This document shows positions 12,264 to 22,379 of a stretch of 64,000 bases of DNA, one piece after another. The notes beneath the pieces are model-generated. The model searched no databases. It saw only the letters and a list, made by a program, of their open reading frames with translations, and was not told the origin of the DNA. Within the stretch, counting starts at the first letter, position 1. Each line of letters begins with the position of its first letter. The DNA is from Siphonodentalium dalli (lineage: Eukaryota; Mollusca; Scaphopoda; Gadilida; Siphonodentaliidae). The stretch covers positions 142,511,450 through 142,575,449 of the forward strand of contig CP136063.1 in assembly GCA_032622095.1 (NCBI GenBank). The letters are read 5' to 3'. A program made the position numbers and the translations under genes.

Positions 12264-12346
12264 TTCCTTTAATGACTCTTTACATGTTTGTTGAAATATT
12301 TAAAATTTAGTGACATAGTATATATGTTTTTTCATAGGCAATGTCA

Positions 12347-13018
12347 TAGACGTAGGGTGTGTATTGATCCTAAGGACCTGAACAAGGCAGTTAAAAGTGA
12401 ACATTATCACCTGGAAACTATTGAAGAGATTGCAGAACGTTTACCCGGAGCGACTGTTTTCTCATGATTCGATGCTACACATTGATTTTGGACAATAAAG
12501 TTGGATGATTAAAGCTCCAAATTACTGACATTCAACACGCCCATAGGCAGATATCGTTATTTACGCCTACCATTTGGTTTGAGTTCATCAAGCGAAGTTT
12601 TCAGCTAAAAAAAAGTACGCGAGATGTTTGCCGACATACCAGGCGTCGAATATATTGTCGATGATCTCCTTGTTTGGGGTAAAACGGAACAAGAACACGA
12701 TGAACATGTAATACACTCCTGGAAAGATGTCGCGAAATGAAGTTTAAACTAAACAAAGACAAATTTGAAATGCGTGTTCCCGAAGTGCGCTATGTGGGTC
12801 ATATAATCAGCAAAGACGGGCTTAAAGTTGATCCTGAGAAAGTGCGCGCAATAACAATGATGCCGGCACCGACTGATGTACAGGGTGTAAAGCGATTTTT
12901 GGGTGTCATCATGTACTGTTCGAAATTCATTCCAAATGTTTCGGACATATCAGAACCTCTAAGACAGTTGCAAAAATCTGATGTTGAATGGCACTGGGAT
13001 GCCCCACAGCAGTTTTGA
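12347..13018 (+). pseudogene. Ty3/gypsy reverse transcriptase fragment
   Basis: Recognisable RT blocks follow each other: VCIDPKDLNKAV (about 12357), LRLPFGLSSSSEVF (12570), the YVDD-type box YIVDDLLVWG (12650-12680), then FKLNKDKFEMR and YVGHIISKDGLKVDPEK (12740-12845) and VKRFLGVIMYCSKFIP (12885-12940). At least three in-frame stops occur between the first block and the YVDD-type box. A further stop interrupts just after FGLSSSSEVF, and a frameshift ends the domain near 13018. The active-site aspartate pair survives, but the enzyme cannot be made in one piece. Confidence 0.85.
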
Positions 13019-13059
13019 ACAACTGAAACATGATGTGTCAACAGCACCGGTGTTGTAAT

Positions 13060-13468
13060 ATTATGACGTAAACAACCAGATAACGTTATCTGTAGATTCA
13101 TCATCCAAAGGAATTGGAAGCGTTCTTCTACAAAACAATTACCATGTTGCATATGGATCACGTGCGCTGACGGAAACACAAACTCGGTACTCTCAAATTG
13201 AACGCGAAATGCTGGCGATCGTATACGGCTGCGAAAAATTTCATCACTACATATATGGGCGAAGCGTCACAATTGAAACCGATCATCGCCCACTGGTAGC
13301 AATCCACAAGAAACCACTTAATCGCGCCACGCGTAGATTACAGAGAATGTTAACGCGACTACAACGGTACGAATCAAAATTGAAATATGTGCCAGGTCGC
13401 GAAATGTTCATTTCGGATGCTTTGCGTCGTGCATATCTCAAGGAATCGTTGGAAACGACGACGAAGTA
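13060..13468 (+). pseudogene. Ty3/gypsy RNase H fragment
   Basis: Blocks LSVDSSSKGIGSVLLQ, YSQIEREMLAIVYGCEKFH and IETDHRPLVAI follow in order. This is the usual gypsy-type RNase H (catalytic D, E, D), ending with a tether reading ATRRLQRMLTRLQRY. The last 86 residues are open from 13209. It would degrade the RNA strand of the RNA-DNA hybrid. The downstream frame closes at a TAG near 13467. Confidence 0.8.
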
Positions 13469-13558
13469 GATATATATAGTGTTGAAGCACAGCTTCCTGT
13501 TTCACCGTCAAAGCTTCAGCAGCTTAAAGAAGTGATGAAGGTCTACAAGAGTTAATTA

Positions 13559-13966
13559 GTGTGGTCACAGCTGGGTGACCAAATGATTGTGCACCAACAA
13601 GTGAAAGTGTGCCGAAATTCTGGAATTACCGTGACAGTAATTGATGGTATTTTATACAAAGGCCAGCGTTTGATCATTAAGAAAAGTATTCGCAAAGAAA
13701 TGTTGTCAAAGCTACATGAATCACACCTTGGTGTTGTGAAAACAAAGCAGCGTGCACGCGAATTCTGTTTTTGCTGAATATGAATGCTGATATCGAGGAG
13801 ATGATTATTAAGTGAAATGTGTGCAATTTGTACCGTAATGCAACTTGCAAAGAGCCTCTCATGCAATATGAAGTGCCAATTGTCAAATCTATCAAGTGCA
13901 AGTACTATTGTGGCATTGAAATCTATATTTGCACGTCATGGTATTGCATCTGAATTGATAAGTGAC
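13559..13966 (+). pseudogene. Ty3/gypsy integrase, zinc-binding domain and start of core, with deletion
   Basis: The HH part of the HHCC zinc-binding domain is visible (LHESHLGVVKTKQRARE, 13710-13755). A degenerate cysteine part lies near 13820-13850. The catalytic core then resumes abruptly at SSASTIVALKSIFARHG (13885-13935) and ELISD (13950-13966). The stretch that should carry the first catalytic aspartate is missing, so a deletion occurred near 13870. The frame then meets the 1041-bp insertion. Confidence 0.75.
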
Positions 13967-15007
13967 ATTGTAATACGACCCTGCCTAACTATGCTTAAAA
14001 GCCATGTCCTGATTGGCCAGTGGCCCGAGTTACCATGGCTATCTCGTTCCAGTTTTGTGGTACAATTCTACTTTTTCCAATTGTACCACGAACAAAATCG
14101 GTTTATTCAGATCGCCACACGCGACTTTTTCCGTCTTTTCGAACTCCGCGCAAACGGGGCATCAACGGAGTACACCCGCACCCGTAATACTTTGAATTTT
14201 GCTACATCTTGACAATCTTGCGAATTTTCTAGCGATTTGTCGCTTGAAACCAGTTTGGTTGCCAATGAATATGGTCCAAATGATGTTATGGTATATTGAT
14301 ATATGTTACGACCAAAGAAAGTTACTTAATAAGTATATTAAATGACAAAATAAATCCATGGGGCCGGGCTGTGCATTCGTCGATTCGAATCTTGATCATA
14401 TTCGATATTTCGGAATCAAGTTGAAAATGAAAGCGTTTGTTCACCAGTATACAGAAGGGGAATAAGATTAGTTTAGTAAACTAGATCATTTAGATCGCTT
14501 TGTGTAAGGAAAATGGTCCATAGTCGATGATCATATTCATGTTGTCCCAACAACGTTCAAAACAGAAATGACCGAAATCGTATTTCCTGTACAATTTAAA
14601 TGAAACGCACGGGCGCCGCTGAAAACACATCGTTTTTTAGCCAACCACAACGATTATTTCTAGAAGAGGTGCCTCGAAAAGTCAACGGGGGAATTTCATA
14701 ACAAGACAATACATTACCAGAGTACTCCATGCAAAGAAATCTAGTACGCCCAATACGAATTACACCACGAAATGTTTTCTCACCTGAGACCGAAAAAGCG
14801 CAGTATTTCGTTGACTATTCAGTCGAATTGTGACCATAAACTTTCAGTCGTATTACAAAAGAAATAAATACACGGTGTATCGGTGTGTATGGTCAAGTTG
14901 TACCACAAAAAACTGATTGTAGGACTCCGCTACGCGTCGTCCTACAATCAGTTTTTTTGTGGTACAACTTGACCATACACACCTCTACACCGTGTATTTA
15001 TTTCTTA
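13967..15007. mobile_element. 1041-bp insertion inside the integrase core, with inverted ends and a terminal hairpin
   Basis: The integrase reading frame stops at the codon for the D of ISD (13964-13966) and resumes in frame at 15008 with NGPQFSSDKF. The intervening 1041 bases are therefore an insertion. Its left end carries TTGTAATACGAC (13968-13979) and the inverse GTCGTATTACAA appears at 14853-14864, so a ~900-bp inner element has short inverted ends. Between that right end and the integrase lies a perfect-armed hairpin (14865-15006). A smaller hairpin built on TGTGGTACAATT lies near 14056. No transposase. Superfamily not determined; I see no clear target duplication. Confidence 0.65.
14866..15006. 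repeat. Long near-perfect hairpin at the insertion edge
   Basis: Arms of ~64 bases, 14866-14925 and 14938-15006, are reverse complements with one or two small mismatches. Outer ends read AAGAAATAAATACACGGTGT and inner ends TGATTGTAGGAC. The turn is TCCGCTACGCGTC. The right arm ends where the integrase frame resumes. Confidence 0.9.
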
Positions 15008-15249
15008 AATGGACCGCAATTTTCGAGTGATAAATTCAAAACATTTGCGAACGATTGGGACTTTGTTTATAAAACATCAAGTCCGAGGTACACTCAGAGC
15101 AATGGCCAAGCCGAACGTTGTGAACAGACCATAAAATCATTATAATTAAATAAGGCAGAGGAAAGTGGGGGTGACATTTATAGAAGTTTGTTGGAATATC
15201 GTGCATCACCAATTGACAATGTTGCACTATCCCCATCTCAAATATTAAC
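15008..15249 (+). pseudogene. Ty3/gypsy integrase core, second part
   Basis: NGPQFSSDKF (second catalytic D region) is followed by YTQSNGQAERCEQTIKSL, which holds the catalytic glutamate segment, then EYRASPID and LSPSQIL. One stop lies after KSL near 15144. The frame is cut at TTAA 15246-15249 by the piggyBac-type element and continues in register at 16811. Confidence 0.85.
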
Positions 15250-16814
15250 CCTTTGAACCCGTAACACCGATATTTAGGTGCAAACGAACCGTGACTATAT
15301 CCCGTAACACCGATATTTCGGTGCAGCGACGACATGATTCGGTAGCAAATTTATATATAGTATAACGAGCGTCAGACCCACTGATTTATATTTAAATTTC
15401 CCCCACATATGTCAGCGGCGCCCATGGTGCGTATGAAATGGTTGACCGCTAGTATCGGGTAGAAATATATGCGCATGCGCATAGCATATAATCTACAAAA
15501 ACATACGATATTTTAAGCGAACTGTGCCGCTATATTTACGGCATATAATTTCGTGTTCCCCGTGTGTGTACAGAACAGACATAATTTAGACACACAATTT
15601 CATTTTAAATTACCCTCGCGTATATTAACCAGTGTTCTGCTACATATGGGGAAGGGTCTATCGCATATGAAGTTGATTTATTCGCGCATGCGCAGACTAG
15701 CGCAATGACAAATAAATGGTTTATAACGTACTTATACATGACATACCCACTAATATATATATTTAAATTGGCCCATTGAAGTCAGCGCTGGCAAAGATGT
15801 CTATGTGGATTGGCTGCCCGCTAGAAACGGCTAGGAAAATATGCGCATGGGCGCAGGCTATAATTCATTTTTTTTAAATGCGTTTAAGTGAAATGTGGCG
15901 CTATATATGACATTTTGTTGCATGTTTCACATGTTAGTACAGTAGACACAATCTAGACAGCTTACTTGAACAATGGGGCCACGATATGTTACGGGAAATT
16001 ACGTTGTTTCTGGTCTCTGTAATATCAGTCTCTGTTGTTCCACATGCAGCAAAAAGTCTATCGCATATCAAGTTGACTTACTCGCGCATGGTCAGGTATA
16101 TCTTAATTTCACATTAGGATATTGGTTGCATCGAAACGCAATTCGCTGATGTATAATTACAACGTTATAAGCTAGAATTCGTTTATCCTGCAAATTTCGG
16201 GTAGTTGCCTAGTAACCGTTTCCAAGGCGAGATCGGGTGGCAAAGTCTCCCGGTCTTACACTGATCAGTGGTCCGTGCATGCATATATCATGCCTGCACA
16301 GTTTCAGGTAGGTGTCCCCTTTCAACATAACCAACACCATGCGACTAGACACTGTCTAAATTAAGGCAAAACATACCACTGAATGGTTAGTGCAATTATG
16401 TCATTCGATCAGTTGTGGTATTTGCTTAGCAACCGTTGCTACCCTTAAATGGGATATTTCGTTCACTATTCTGGTCGGGTATATCTCAAATTTCACGTTA
16501 GGGTAGTACCTGCATCAAAAAACGCAATCACTGAGGTTGAATTACGACGCTATAAGCTATATTTACATTTTCCAGTCAATTCCGGGTAGTTGCCTAGCAA
16601 CCGTTACCAAAGAGTTGCCGCGAGGCAAAGTCTCGCGATCTTATAATTATCGCTGATCCATGGGGGACAAACCTGTAAAGTTTCAGACCGGTGTCGCAAT
16701 TTGAACATAATCAACACCATGCTACTAGACACTGTCTAATTTAAGCGGACATACCACTGGGAGCCCCGGGTCAGGGTGTCGATCACTGTGGGGCGCCAGG
16801 GTTCAAAGGGTTAA
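15246..16814. mobile_element. Non-autonomous piggyBac-type DNA transposon (TTAA flanks)
   Basis: The 1561-bp element (15250-16810) begins CCCTTTGAACCC and ends GGGTTCAAAGGG, 12-base perfect inverted ends, and is flanked by TTAA on both sides (15246-15249, 16811-16814). CCC-starting ends with TTAA duplication define the piggyBac superfamily. The gypsy frame reads continuously across the site if the element plus one TTAA is ignored, which fixes the borders to the base. There is no transposase frame. The inside consists of two successive tandem duplications (15360-15700 with 15760-16100; 16090-16380 with 16475-16745). Near the left end are two copies of CGTAACACCGATATTT, 45 bases apart. Confidence 0.9.
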
Positions 16815-17340
16815 TGAACAGACAATTGCGAACGAAAATTCCAATTTGTTCTGAACTGTTGAAACCAGAGATCCATGTAGCCGGGGATTCGGTTAAGTCT
16901 AGACTCGTGAAGCGACCAGAACTGCAAGCAGTTTATTCAGAAAAAAACATGCTCATGTTCTTCCTCAGTTACATAGTGGTGAAACTGTACGAATGCAGGA
17001 CTTGAATATACATTGGCAGCCCGTAGTTGTTGATAGAGAGGTAATGGACAGATCATATGTTGTGACTAACAATGACGGAAATACAGGCGGAATCGCAGAC
17101 ATCTACGAAAAACCAAAGCTCCCGCGAGCCAACATCAGACATTCTCCAATAGTAACCATTCATATGATGACAATAACCAGGAACGCTCTCGCGAAACAGT
17201 TGTGCAGTCTAATTATGATAATGACAATGAGAGTCAGAGTAATGATATAAATGAGTGTTATGGTATCATCACCAAATCAGGTCCGGTTTGTTGAAAACCA
17301 AAACTATTAGACAATCAAAACAACCATAGCAACATTTCTG
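16811..17340 (+). pseudogene. Ty3/gypsy integrase C-terminus and pol tail
   Basis: The frame runs LMNRQLRTKIP (16811) and, after frameshifts, LNIHWQPVVVDREVMDRSYVV (17005-17070), YRRNRRHLRKT (17085-17115) and a TKSG-type tail near 17275. This matches the end of gypsy pol just before the 3' LTR. At least two frameshifts and a stop interrupt it. Confidence 0.75.
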
Positions 17341-17351
17341 TGAAAGGAAGA

Positions 17352-17503
17352 TGTGATGTATTATTGTTTATTATTTGTGTTATATACGTAAGCTCAGTAA
17401 GCAACATTATTTAGTAAATACCCAAATGGAGGTAATTCTTGGAATGCAATAAAGAACGTGTCATGGAAGCAACGTGTTTGACTTTGAATCTTTAAAACAC
17501 CAC
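17352..17503 (+). repeat. Possible 3' LTR of the gypsy element
   Basis: A purine-rich stretch (GAAAGGAAGATG, 17341-17352) precedes TGATGTATTATTG and an AATAAAG signal at 17448. A CA lies near 17500. This fits a polypurine tract plus a short LTR. No second LTR exists in the window, so the limits cannot be confirmed. Confidence 0.3.
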
Positions 17504-17673
17504 ACCAAGCTCTCTCTCTCTCGCTAAACATTCTATTGAAATAATTTGTTACTCATAAAAAATTCTGTTTCAATAAATCGACATAGAATGTTCGTAAAAT
17601 TATTCGCACTAAGTTTCCAACAAGTGCATTGTGGATTTGGATTTCTGGCACAACTCTAATCATGGCCAATATA
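17504..17673. other. Short unassigned stretch with CTCTCT run
   Basis: Contains a short CT microsatellite (17511-17523). Nothing else recognised. Confidence 0.3.
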
Positions 17674-18386
17674 TATAAACACCTCAAAAAAAGAAAGTCC
17701 CCCCCCTAATATATTCGGCAATATTTTATGAGATATTGGATTGATTTTGACGAAACTTTACGCGAATGTTTAGTGGCATCTGAGACACAACCTGTGCGAG
17801 GCACCGTCCTGTGAGTTATGTTAAGGCCAGCTGAGCATGATTTGAATGGAAGTGGGGTGCTTTTCAAAAGTTGCAAAACACTGACGTAGAGTGGACAGTC
17901 ACTCCAGTGTTCCAGTGTTCAGTTGTTACTGGCTGTAAATGTGGTCCAAAAGTGAGACTTTGAGTCCACGATAACTTGCGTGTCATATTCGGGACTCAAT
18001 GTGCCCGCTGCATGCCCAGGCCATTCAGTCTAACCACATTCCTTTGGAATGACCCCTTGAAGTTTCATACCATGAGCAACACAGAGTTATTGAAATCAGT
18101 TTCTTTGAAGCCATTTTTCAGTAAACCATGTTTTCCACCATGTAGGCCATTGGGGTACCAACAGATAAGGGTGTTCCAAGGCCGTGCGAGAAATGGGGGA
18201 CCAAGGCACAGCCGAATGACTGATCACTATACCTGTGTCTTTGCAAACTGCCTCTCTTCCATTCAATTTGTACTCACTCAGCCATATCTCACCTCACAGC
18301 ACAGTAATTAGCACAATTGATGTCTTTGGTACCACAAAGTATTACCGAATATATTAGGGGGACTTTCTTTTTTTGAGGTGTTTATA
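17674..18386. mobile_element. 709-bp non-autonomous TIR element (MITE-like), TA flanks
   Basis: The inverted ends start TAAACACCTCAAAAAAAG and continue AAAGTCCCCC and CTAATATATTCGG with small differences, about 45 bases in all, at 17676-17720 and 18337-18384. TA lies on both sides (17674-17675, 18385-18386), as expected for a Tc1/mariner-like element. The interior has no transposase; the 111-aa frame at 17976-18311 shows no recognisable motif. The superfamily is inferred from the TA duplication only. Confidence 0.75.
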
Positions 18387-19427
18387 CCAATAACACAGAA
18401 TGCAAATCATGAATAACTATTATACATGTACTAATGCTTGATATTATAATTTGACGGACCATGAATTTATGTTCCTGTACCACCTGATCGTTGTAGCCCG
18501 ATACCCCACCCTTTCCACCTGCTCAATATCACACACAGATCTCAGTATTAAGTTCAAATGCCTGCATATCACAAAAACGGTACACTGTATTGCACAAATT
18601 GTATTAGCTTTAATAACTTGACGGTCGAAATCCTATATACAGCCATCTTTAAATATGGATATTAATTACTCCGCAAAAACAAATTAATTGATATCACTAA
18701 ACTTACCAAGCCTCAGAAAATGACTCCTCTTTGTTGCCTTTTATTATACAAAAACATAAGTTGTGACAAAATCATGTCAATTTCAGGTGCTCAAACAGCC
18801 AAAGAATCTAACACATGGCTGTGAAATTGCATTATTTACTTCAATAAACCATTTCTTAGTTTATGTAATTCATGACCGAAATCTTCTACAAAATTCTTTA
18901 TCACAACGTTTTTATTACAGGGCCACTAAACTCGGCCACGTGATGGTAACGAAACACTCATAACAAATCGCTAATACTCGCTTCCGATGCTTACTTTTCG
19001 AAAACAAATATTCTTGTTGTGCCAAATTAGCGAAAGAAGAACTATATATTTCTTGTGTCCATTGAACAAAACCGCTTTTAGAAATATAGTCTCGTATAAA
19101 TCTGATGCCTCGCACAAATTTCAATCTCTTACTTTTCACCCATTTTCGAGCTGGTATATTTTATTGATAGCGCCAACACATTTATCACAATTTCATCAGT
19201 AAGAAGCATCAGTGTTTATTTATAGCATTTGTCCATCCGGTATCATAGACAAAAATTGAGAAACATATTCCTGCATGGTTTTCAAAATAGATCTTGCAAT
19301 TTTGCGCACCTATCCACTCTATATGCCTTCAAATGCAATATTGGTAACGCTCGCACAACAAACGAGGCATGATAACGCCCACACAGTAACATGAAGAGTA
19401 ACACCTTTTAAGACCTATTTTATGTAT
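18387..19427. other. No gene recognised
   Basis: AT-rich DNA without recognisable protein or RNA. Small open frames around 18763-19202 in both strands overlap each other and lack motifs. Confidence 0.35.
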
Positions 19428-19466
19428 TTAACATACGAGCTTTCGGGTTTCCCCTTCCTCAGGTAT
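19428..19466 (-). ncRNA. Hammerhead-ribozyme-like core (PLE-type terminal motif)
   Basis: On the minus strand the sequence reads CTGAGGA, then AGGG-GAAA-CCC as a short hairpin, then GAAAGCTCGTATGTTAAATA. CUGANGA plus a short stem II plus GAAA is the hammerhead core found at the ends of Penelope-like elements. A second, different copy lies at 46045-46085, next to a real PLE. No PLE protein remains here, so this would be a short fossil end. Stem III and the cleavage site are not convincingly paired. Confidence 0.4.
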
Positions 19467-19802
19467 ATATGCAAAATCTCTCTTTATATACCTTTATTTC
19501 CTCCGCAACGGAGAGTTTAACATTATACATCATACACAAGTTTAGAGTTTCAACATATTGGTGACAAAAATAAACATCAATTTATCACATGGTTTTATAC
19601 ACAAAATATGCGCAATACAAATTCAATGAGATATGTGCATTGCAACTGTTGGTCTCGTGTATTTATGATTTCGCGGAACACTTCAACTGGAAATTTAAAC
19701 GAGTATCTGTCTGATGGAGAAATACGGGGTTGTCTGCGATATAGCTTTATTTGCGTTATAGAGTTATTGAGTTATTATCACGTTTAGTTAGATGCCACTC
19801 CG

Positions 19803-20369
19803 ACTAAATACAAATTATTCATGTATATCTTGTTTTCTGTCTTCGATCAGAGCGGTTCGTGAGCTGTTTATATGTGATCCATTTAGTCCACATATTCTAG
19901 CCGCATCAGATCCGTATATATGTTCCACAGCTTGGATGCATTGCGAGCAAGAAACAAGGCGAATTGCTTAATATCATTTACGAGGTCGCGACTGGGTGGC
20001 GGGATACATGCAAGAAATATCATCAACTGATCTATGGGGTTCAAGTTGTCAATATATAGGAAACATGGTATACCGAAATCCTCTATGACGTTGAACCATA
20101 TTTCGATTCTGGTTTCGGCTAAGGCGGGACATAAGAGAATTGCATGCTCGATTTCGTTTTCAAAAAGTTTATGGCATATCTGACACTTCCCGTGTAAATC
20201 TAGATCTGAAACGACATAATTATATATGTAATCAACGTCGTTTTCGATGCATCTGTCGGCGTATAGAAGTGTCTGATGCCGAATTACATACTGTATAATT
20301 ATACTAAGTTTGTAGTTCGGCATCAGACACTTCTATACGCCGACAGATGAATCGAAAACGACGTTGATT
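19803..20369 (-). mobile_element. LINE ORF2 C-terminal fragment ending in an inverted duplication
   Basis: The minus-strand frame 20323-19883 (146 aa) contains CQICHKLFENEIEHAILLCP, the C-terminal cysteine/histidine cluster of LINE ORF2, and ends in LMRLEYVD. It differs from the Nimb-like copies at 6773 and 23987. The last 59 bases at its 5' side (20230-20288) are repeated in inverted order at 20311-20369 with two mismatches, across a 22-base spacer. The first residues of the open frame therefore come from the inverted copy and spacer, not from the original protein. Confidence 0.7.
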
Positions 20370-20730
20370 GCTTATAATTACGACAATCCGCATATTAGTT
20401 GGTAATTAAACTAGTTTTTTTTAAAGAAACTATATTTAAAACGCTAAAATAGTAAAACTACCCAAGTGATATTTGTGTCTGGACTTCAGCTGCCATTTTA
20501 ACGGAAAATGGAAAATTGGGTCGAGAATAAATTGGGCGACCGACCGGAAGTTTGAGATGAACACATACCATTTGATCTCCGTTTCCAACTATACAAAAGC
20601 AAGACACCACACACGCAAACTATTAAACAGTACTTGCTTGTGTAAATTTCACTTATTTAAAACGATTCTAGAACATCTAAAGACAATCCGATTCGATAGC
20701 AATTCCGAAGCGGTGTTCCCAAACTTCCCC
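20370..20730. other. No gene recognised
   Basis: Unassigned DNA between the LINE hairpin and the large inverted-repeat element. Confidence 0.3.
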
Positions 20731-21879
20731 ACCGGCCCCCAGATGAGGGTAGTGTCACACGAAAGGGTAGAAATTTTGACGCTATCTCCAATATCCTTGT
20801 CCCATGGGGGTTCCAAAACACTGAGGTATCCAGGGCGGAACATGTGGAAAATATTTTTACCTTTTTGGTGTTTTTGATCTGCAAATTTCAGTATAATCAG
20901 GAAAACCAATAAAATAAGACAAATGTTGAATAAAATATACTTGAATATCAGATATTTATTATATCTGGGTTGCTTAACATTTATGATGTGCAAAAAGTTA
21001 TATTATCCAACAAATTTTGTGAAAAATTCACGAAAATGCCCAAAAAAATGCATAAATTGCAGTGCTTTTTCAAAAACGTTTTCCAGAAGATTTTCTATAA
21101 AATTTTCATTTTTCGGTATAAAGCTCTCAGTAGCGCATCAAAATTTTCAGAATTATATACCTGATTTATTAATATCAACATCACAAGCAATGATAGTCAA
21201 AAAGCCGAGATATTTCCAAACACTTAACCCACCCCCCTAAAACTGTTTTCTATCTGAAAATACCTGTCAAGTCAGAATAGCCCGTTTTCATTCCGTTTTG
21301 TTAACCAATTCAGAGTCTTATCATATATCATGGAATTAGCATGTATCTGAGGAGGTTTATGTTATGGTAGAGTCTATTTTTGTTTAAATTATTGATTTTT
21401 TGGGGGTAAATTAGCAAAAATTTTGATTATTTTTAAGTGAAAAATTTCCATGACTTTGTCAGTTTTATGGATACAGCTGCACAACATGCACCACAATAAG
21501 CATGAATTCTTCTCCAATATCAGACATGAATGCTATAATCATGCACCAGACCAGAATTAAGAAATAAAGTAAAACTTAACCATACCACAAGATAGTGTTC
21601 TCAATTCTCTCAATTTTATGCTATACTAAACTCGAAAGGTTGTTCATACTTAAGTGGATATAATTCATATAATAAATTGCAATAGTTCTGCCCACGGATT
21701 ATGTAATCTCATCTGCATTGTCAATTTCATCAAATGTGATGGTATCAGTCAATATAATTTATGTGCAACATCTTACGGGAAGAATGATTCAAACAAATCA
21801 GGCTGCCTATCGGCCGTCCATCCATGAAGTGCTACACAGGGAGTGGTTGATTTGGCAACGGTTGCAAGTCTCCACTGTT

Positions 21880-22198
21880 TTGTTATCATGTTGGCTTGTT
21901 TTGAGCGTAGAATTAGATTCCTCACATGGTGGAAGTGCAGAAAGATCAAGTAGCTTCTGCTGATTCTCGAACTTCTGTGGGAACATTATCCGCCTAGCTT
22001 GATTAACTTTTCTCGAACGTTGAACATATAAGGCAAATGCGTGTCACTGTCCAAAACCCAATTCGTTCCTATATATGCCATGACTTCCATATATCTTGAT
22101 CGTCTTTCCAGTAACTTCCAGATAAGTTTTTGTTCCTTTTTGGAAGGTATCATTACCAGTGAAGGAATGGAACCCAATAAGTACATTCTTCTGTACAT
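21880..22198 (-). pseudogene. Nuclease-like family protein, C-terminal part (left arm)
   Basis: Reading leftwards, the frame 22198-21986 has LLGSIPSLV, LIWKLLERRSRYMEVMAYIG and NWVLDSD. After a frameshift, homology continues with ARRIMFPQKFENQQKLLDLS and LPPCEES, then QANMITKQWRLATVAKS and GWTADRQPDLFE. The same pieces occur in the right arm at 26080-26560. LLGSIPS occupies the place of LGCDTTS in the family copy at 2047. Stops and frameshifts prevent expression. No function can be assigned beyond the family link. Confidence 0.55.
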
Positions 22199-22379
22199 TT
22201 GACTTGAATCACCTGTCCATTAGCATCAAATTGATTAACTATTATCAGGGGGAAATTATTTAACGTTTTCTCCAACGTGCATAAACGGCATCAAGGTGGA
22301 GAACTCTGACATGTGTCACATGACTTCTCTATCGATTAATATGTCGTTGAGTTATTGTGGAAAGCAATAGCAACCCAAG
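22196..22379. other. Left spacer between arm and minisatellite
   Basis: Non-repetitive DNA, not matched on the right side. No gene. Confidence 0.35.

Larger units (their letters stand above)
12347..17350 (+). mobile_element. Decayed, 5'-truncated Ty3/gypsy (Metaviridae-type) retrotransposon pol
   Basis: Order on the plus strand: RT (12347-13018), RNase H (13060-13460), integrase zinc-binding domain (13559-13777), broken integrase core (13870-15250), integrase C-terminal and tail segment (16811-17340). Gag, protease and the 5' LTR are absent; the left end meets the AT-rich repeat. Two later insertions sit inside the integrase: 13967-15007 and 15250-16810. Several stops, frameshifts and a deletion in the integrase core make it a fossil. 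The breaks are described in the separate entries. Confidence 0.85.

Noticed and set aside
12799-13179. Minus-strand 126-residue frame
   Set aside because: It is the antisense shadow of the gypsy RT/RNase H region.
17976-18311. Possible transposase inside the TA-flanked element
   Set aside because: The 111-residue frame has no DDE/D or helix-turn-helix motif and is too short.
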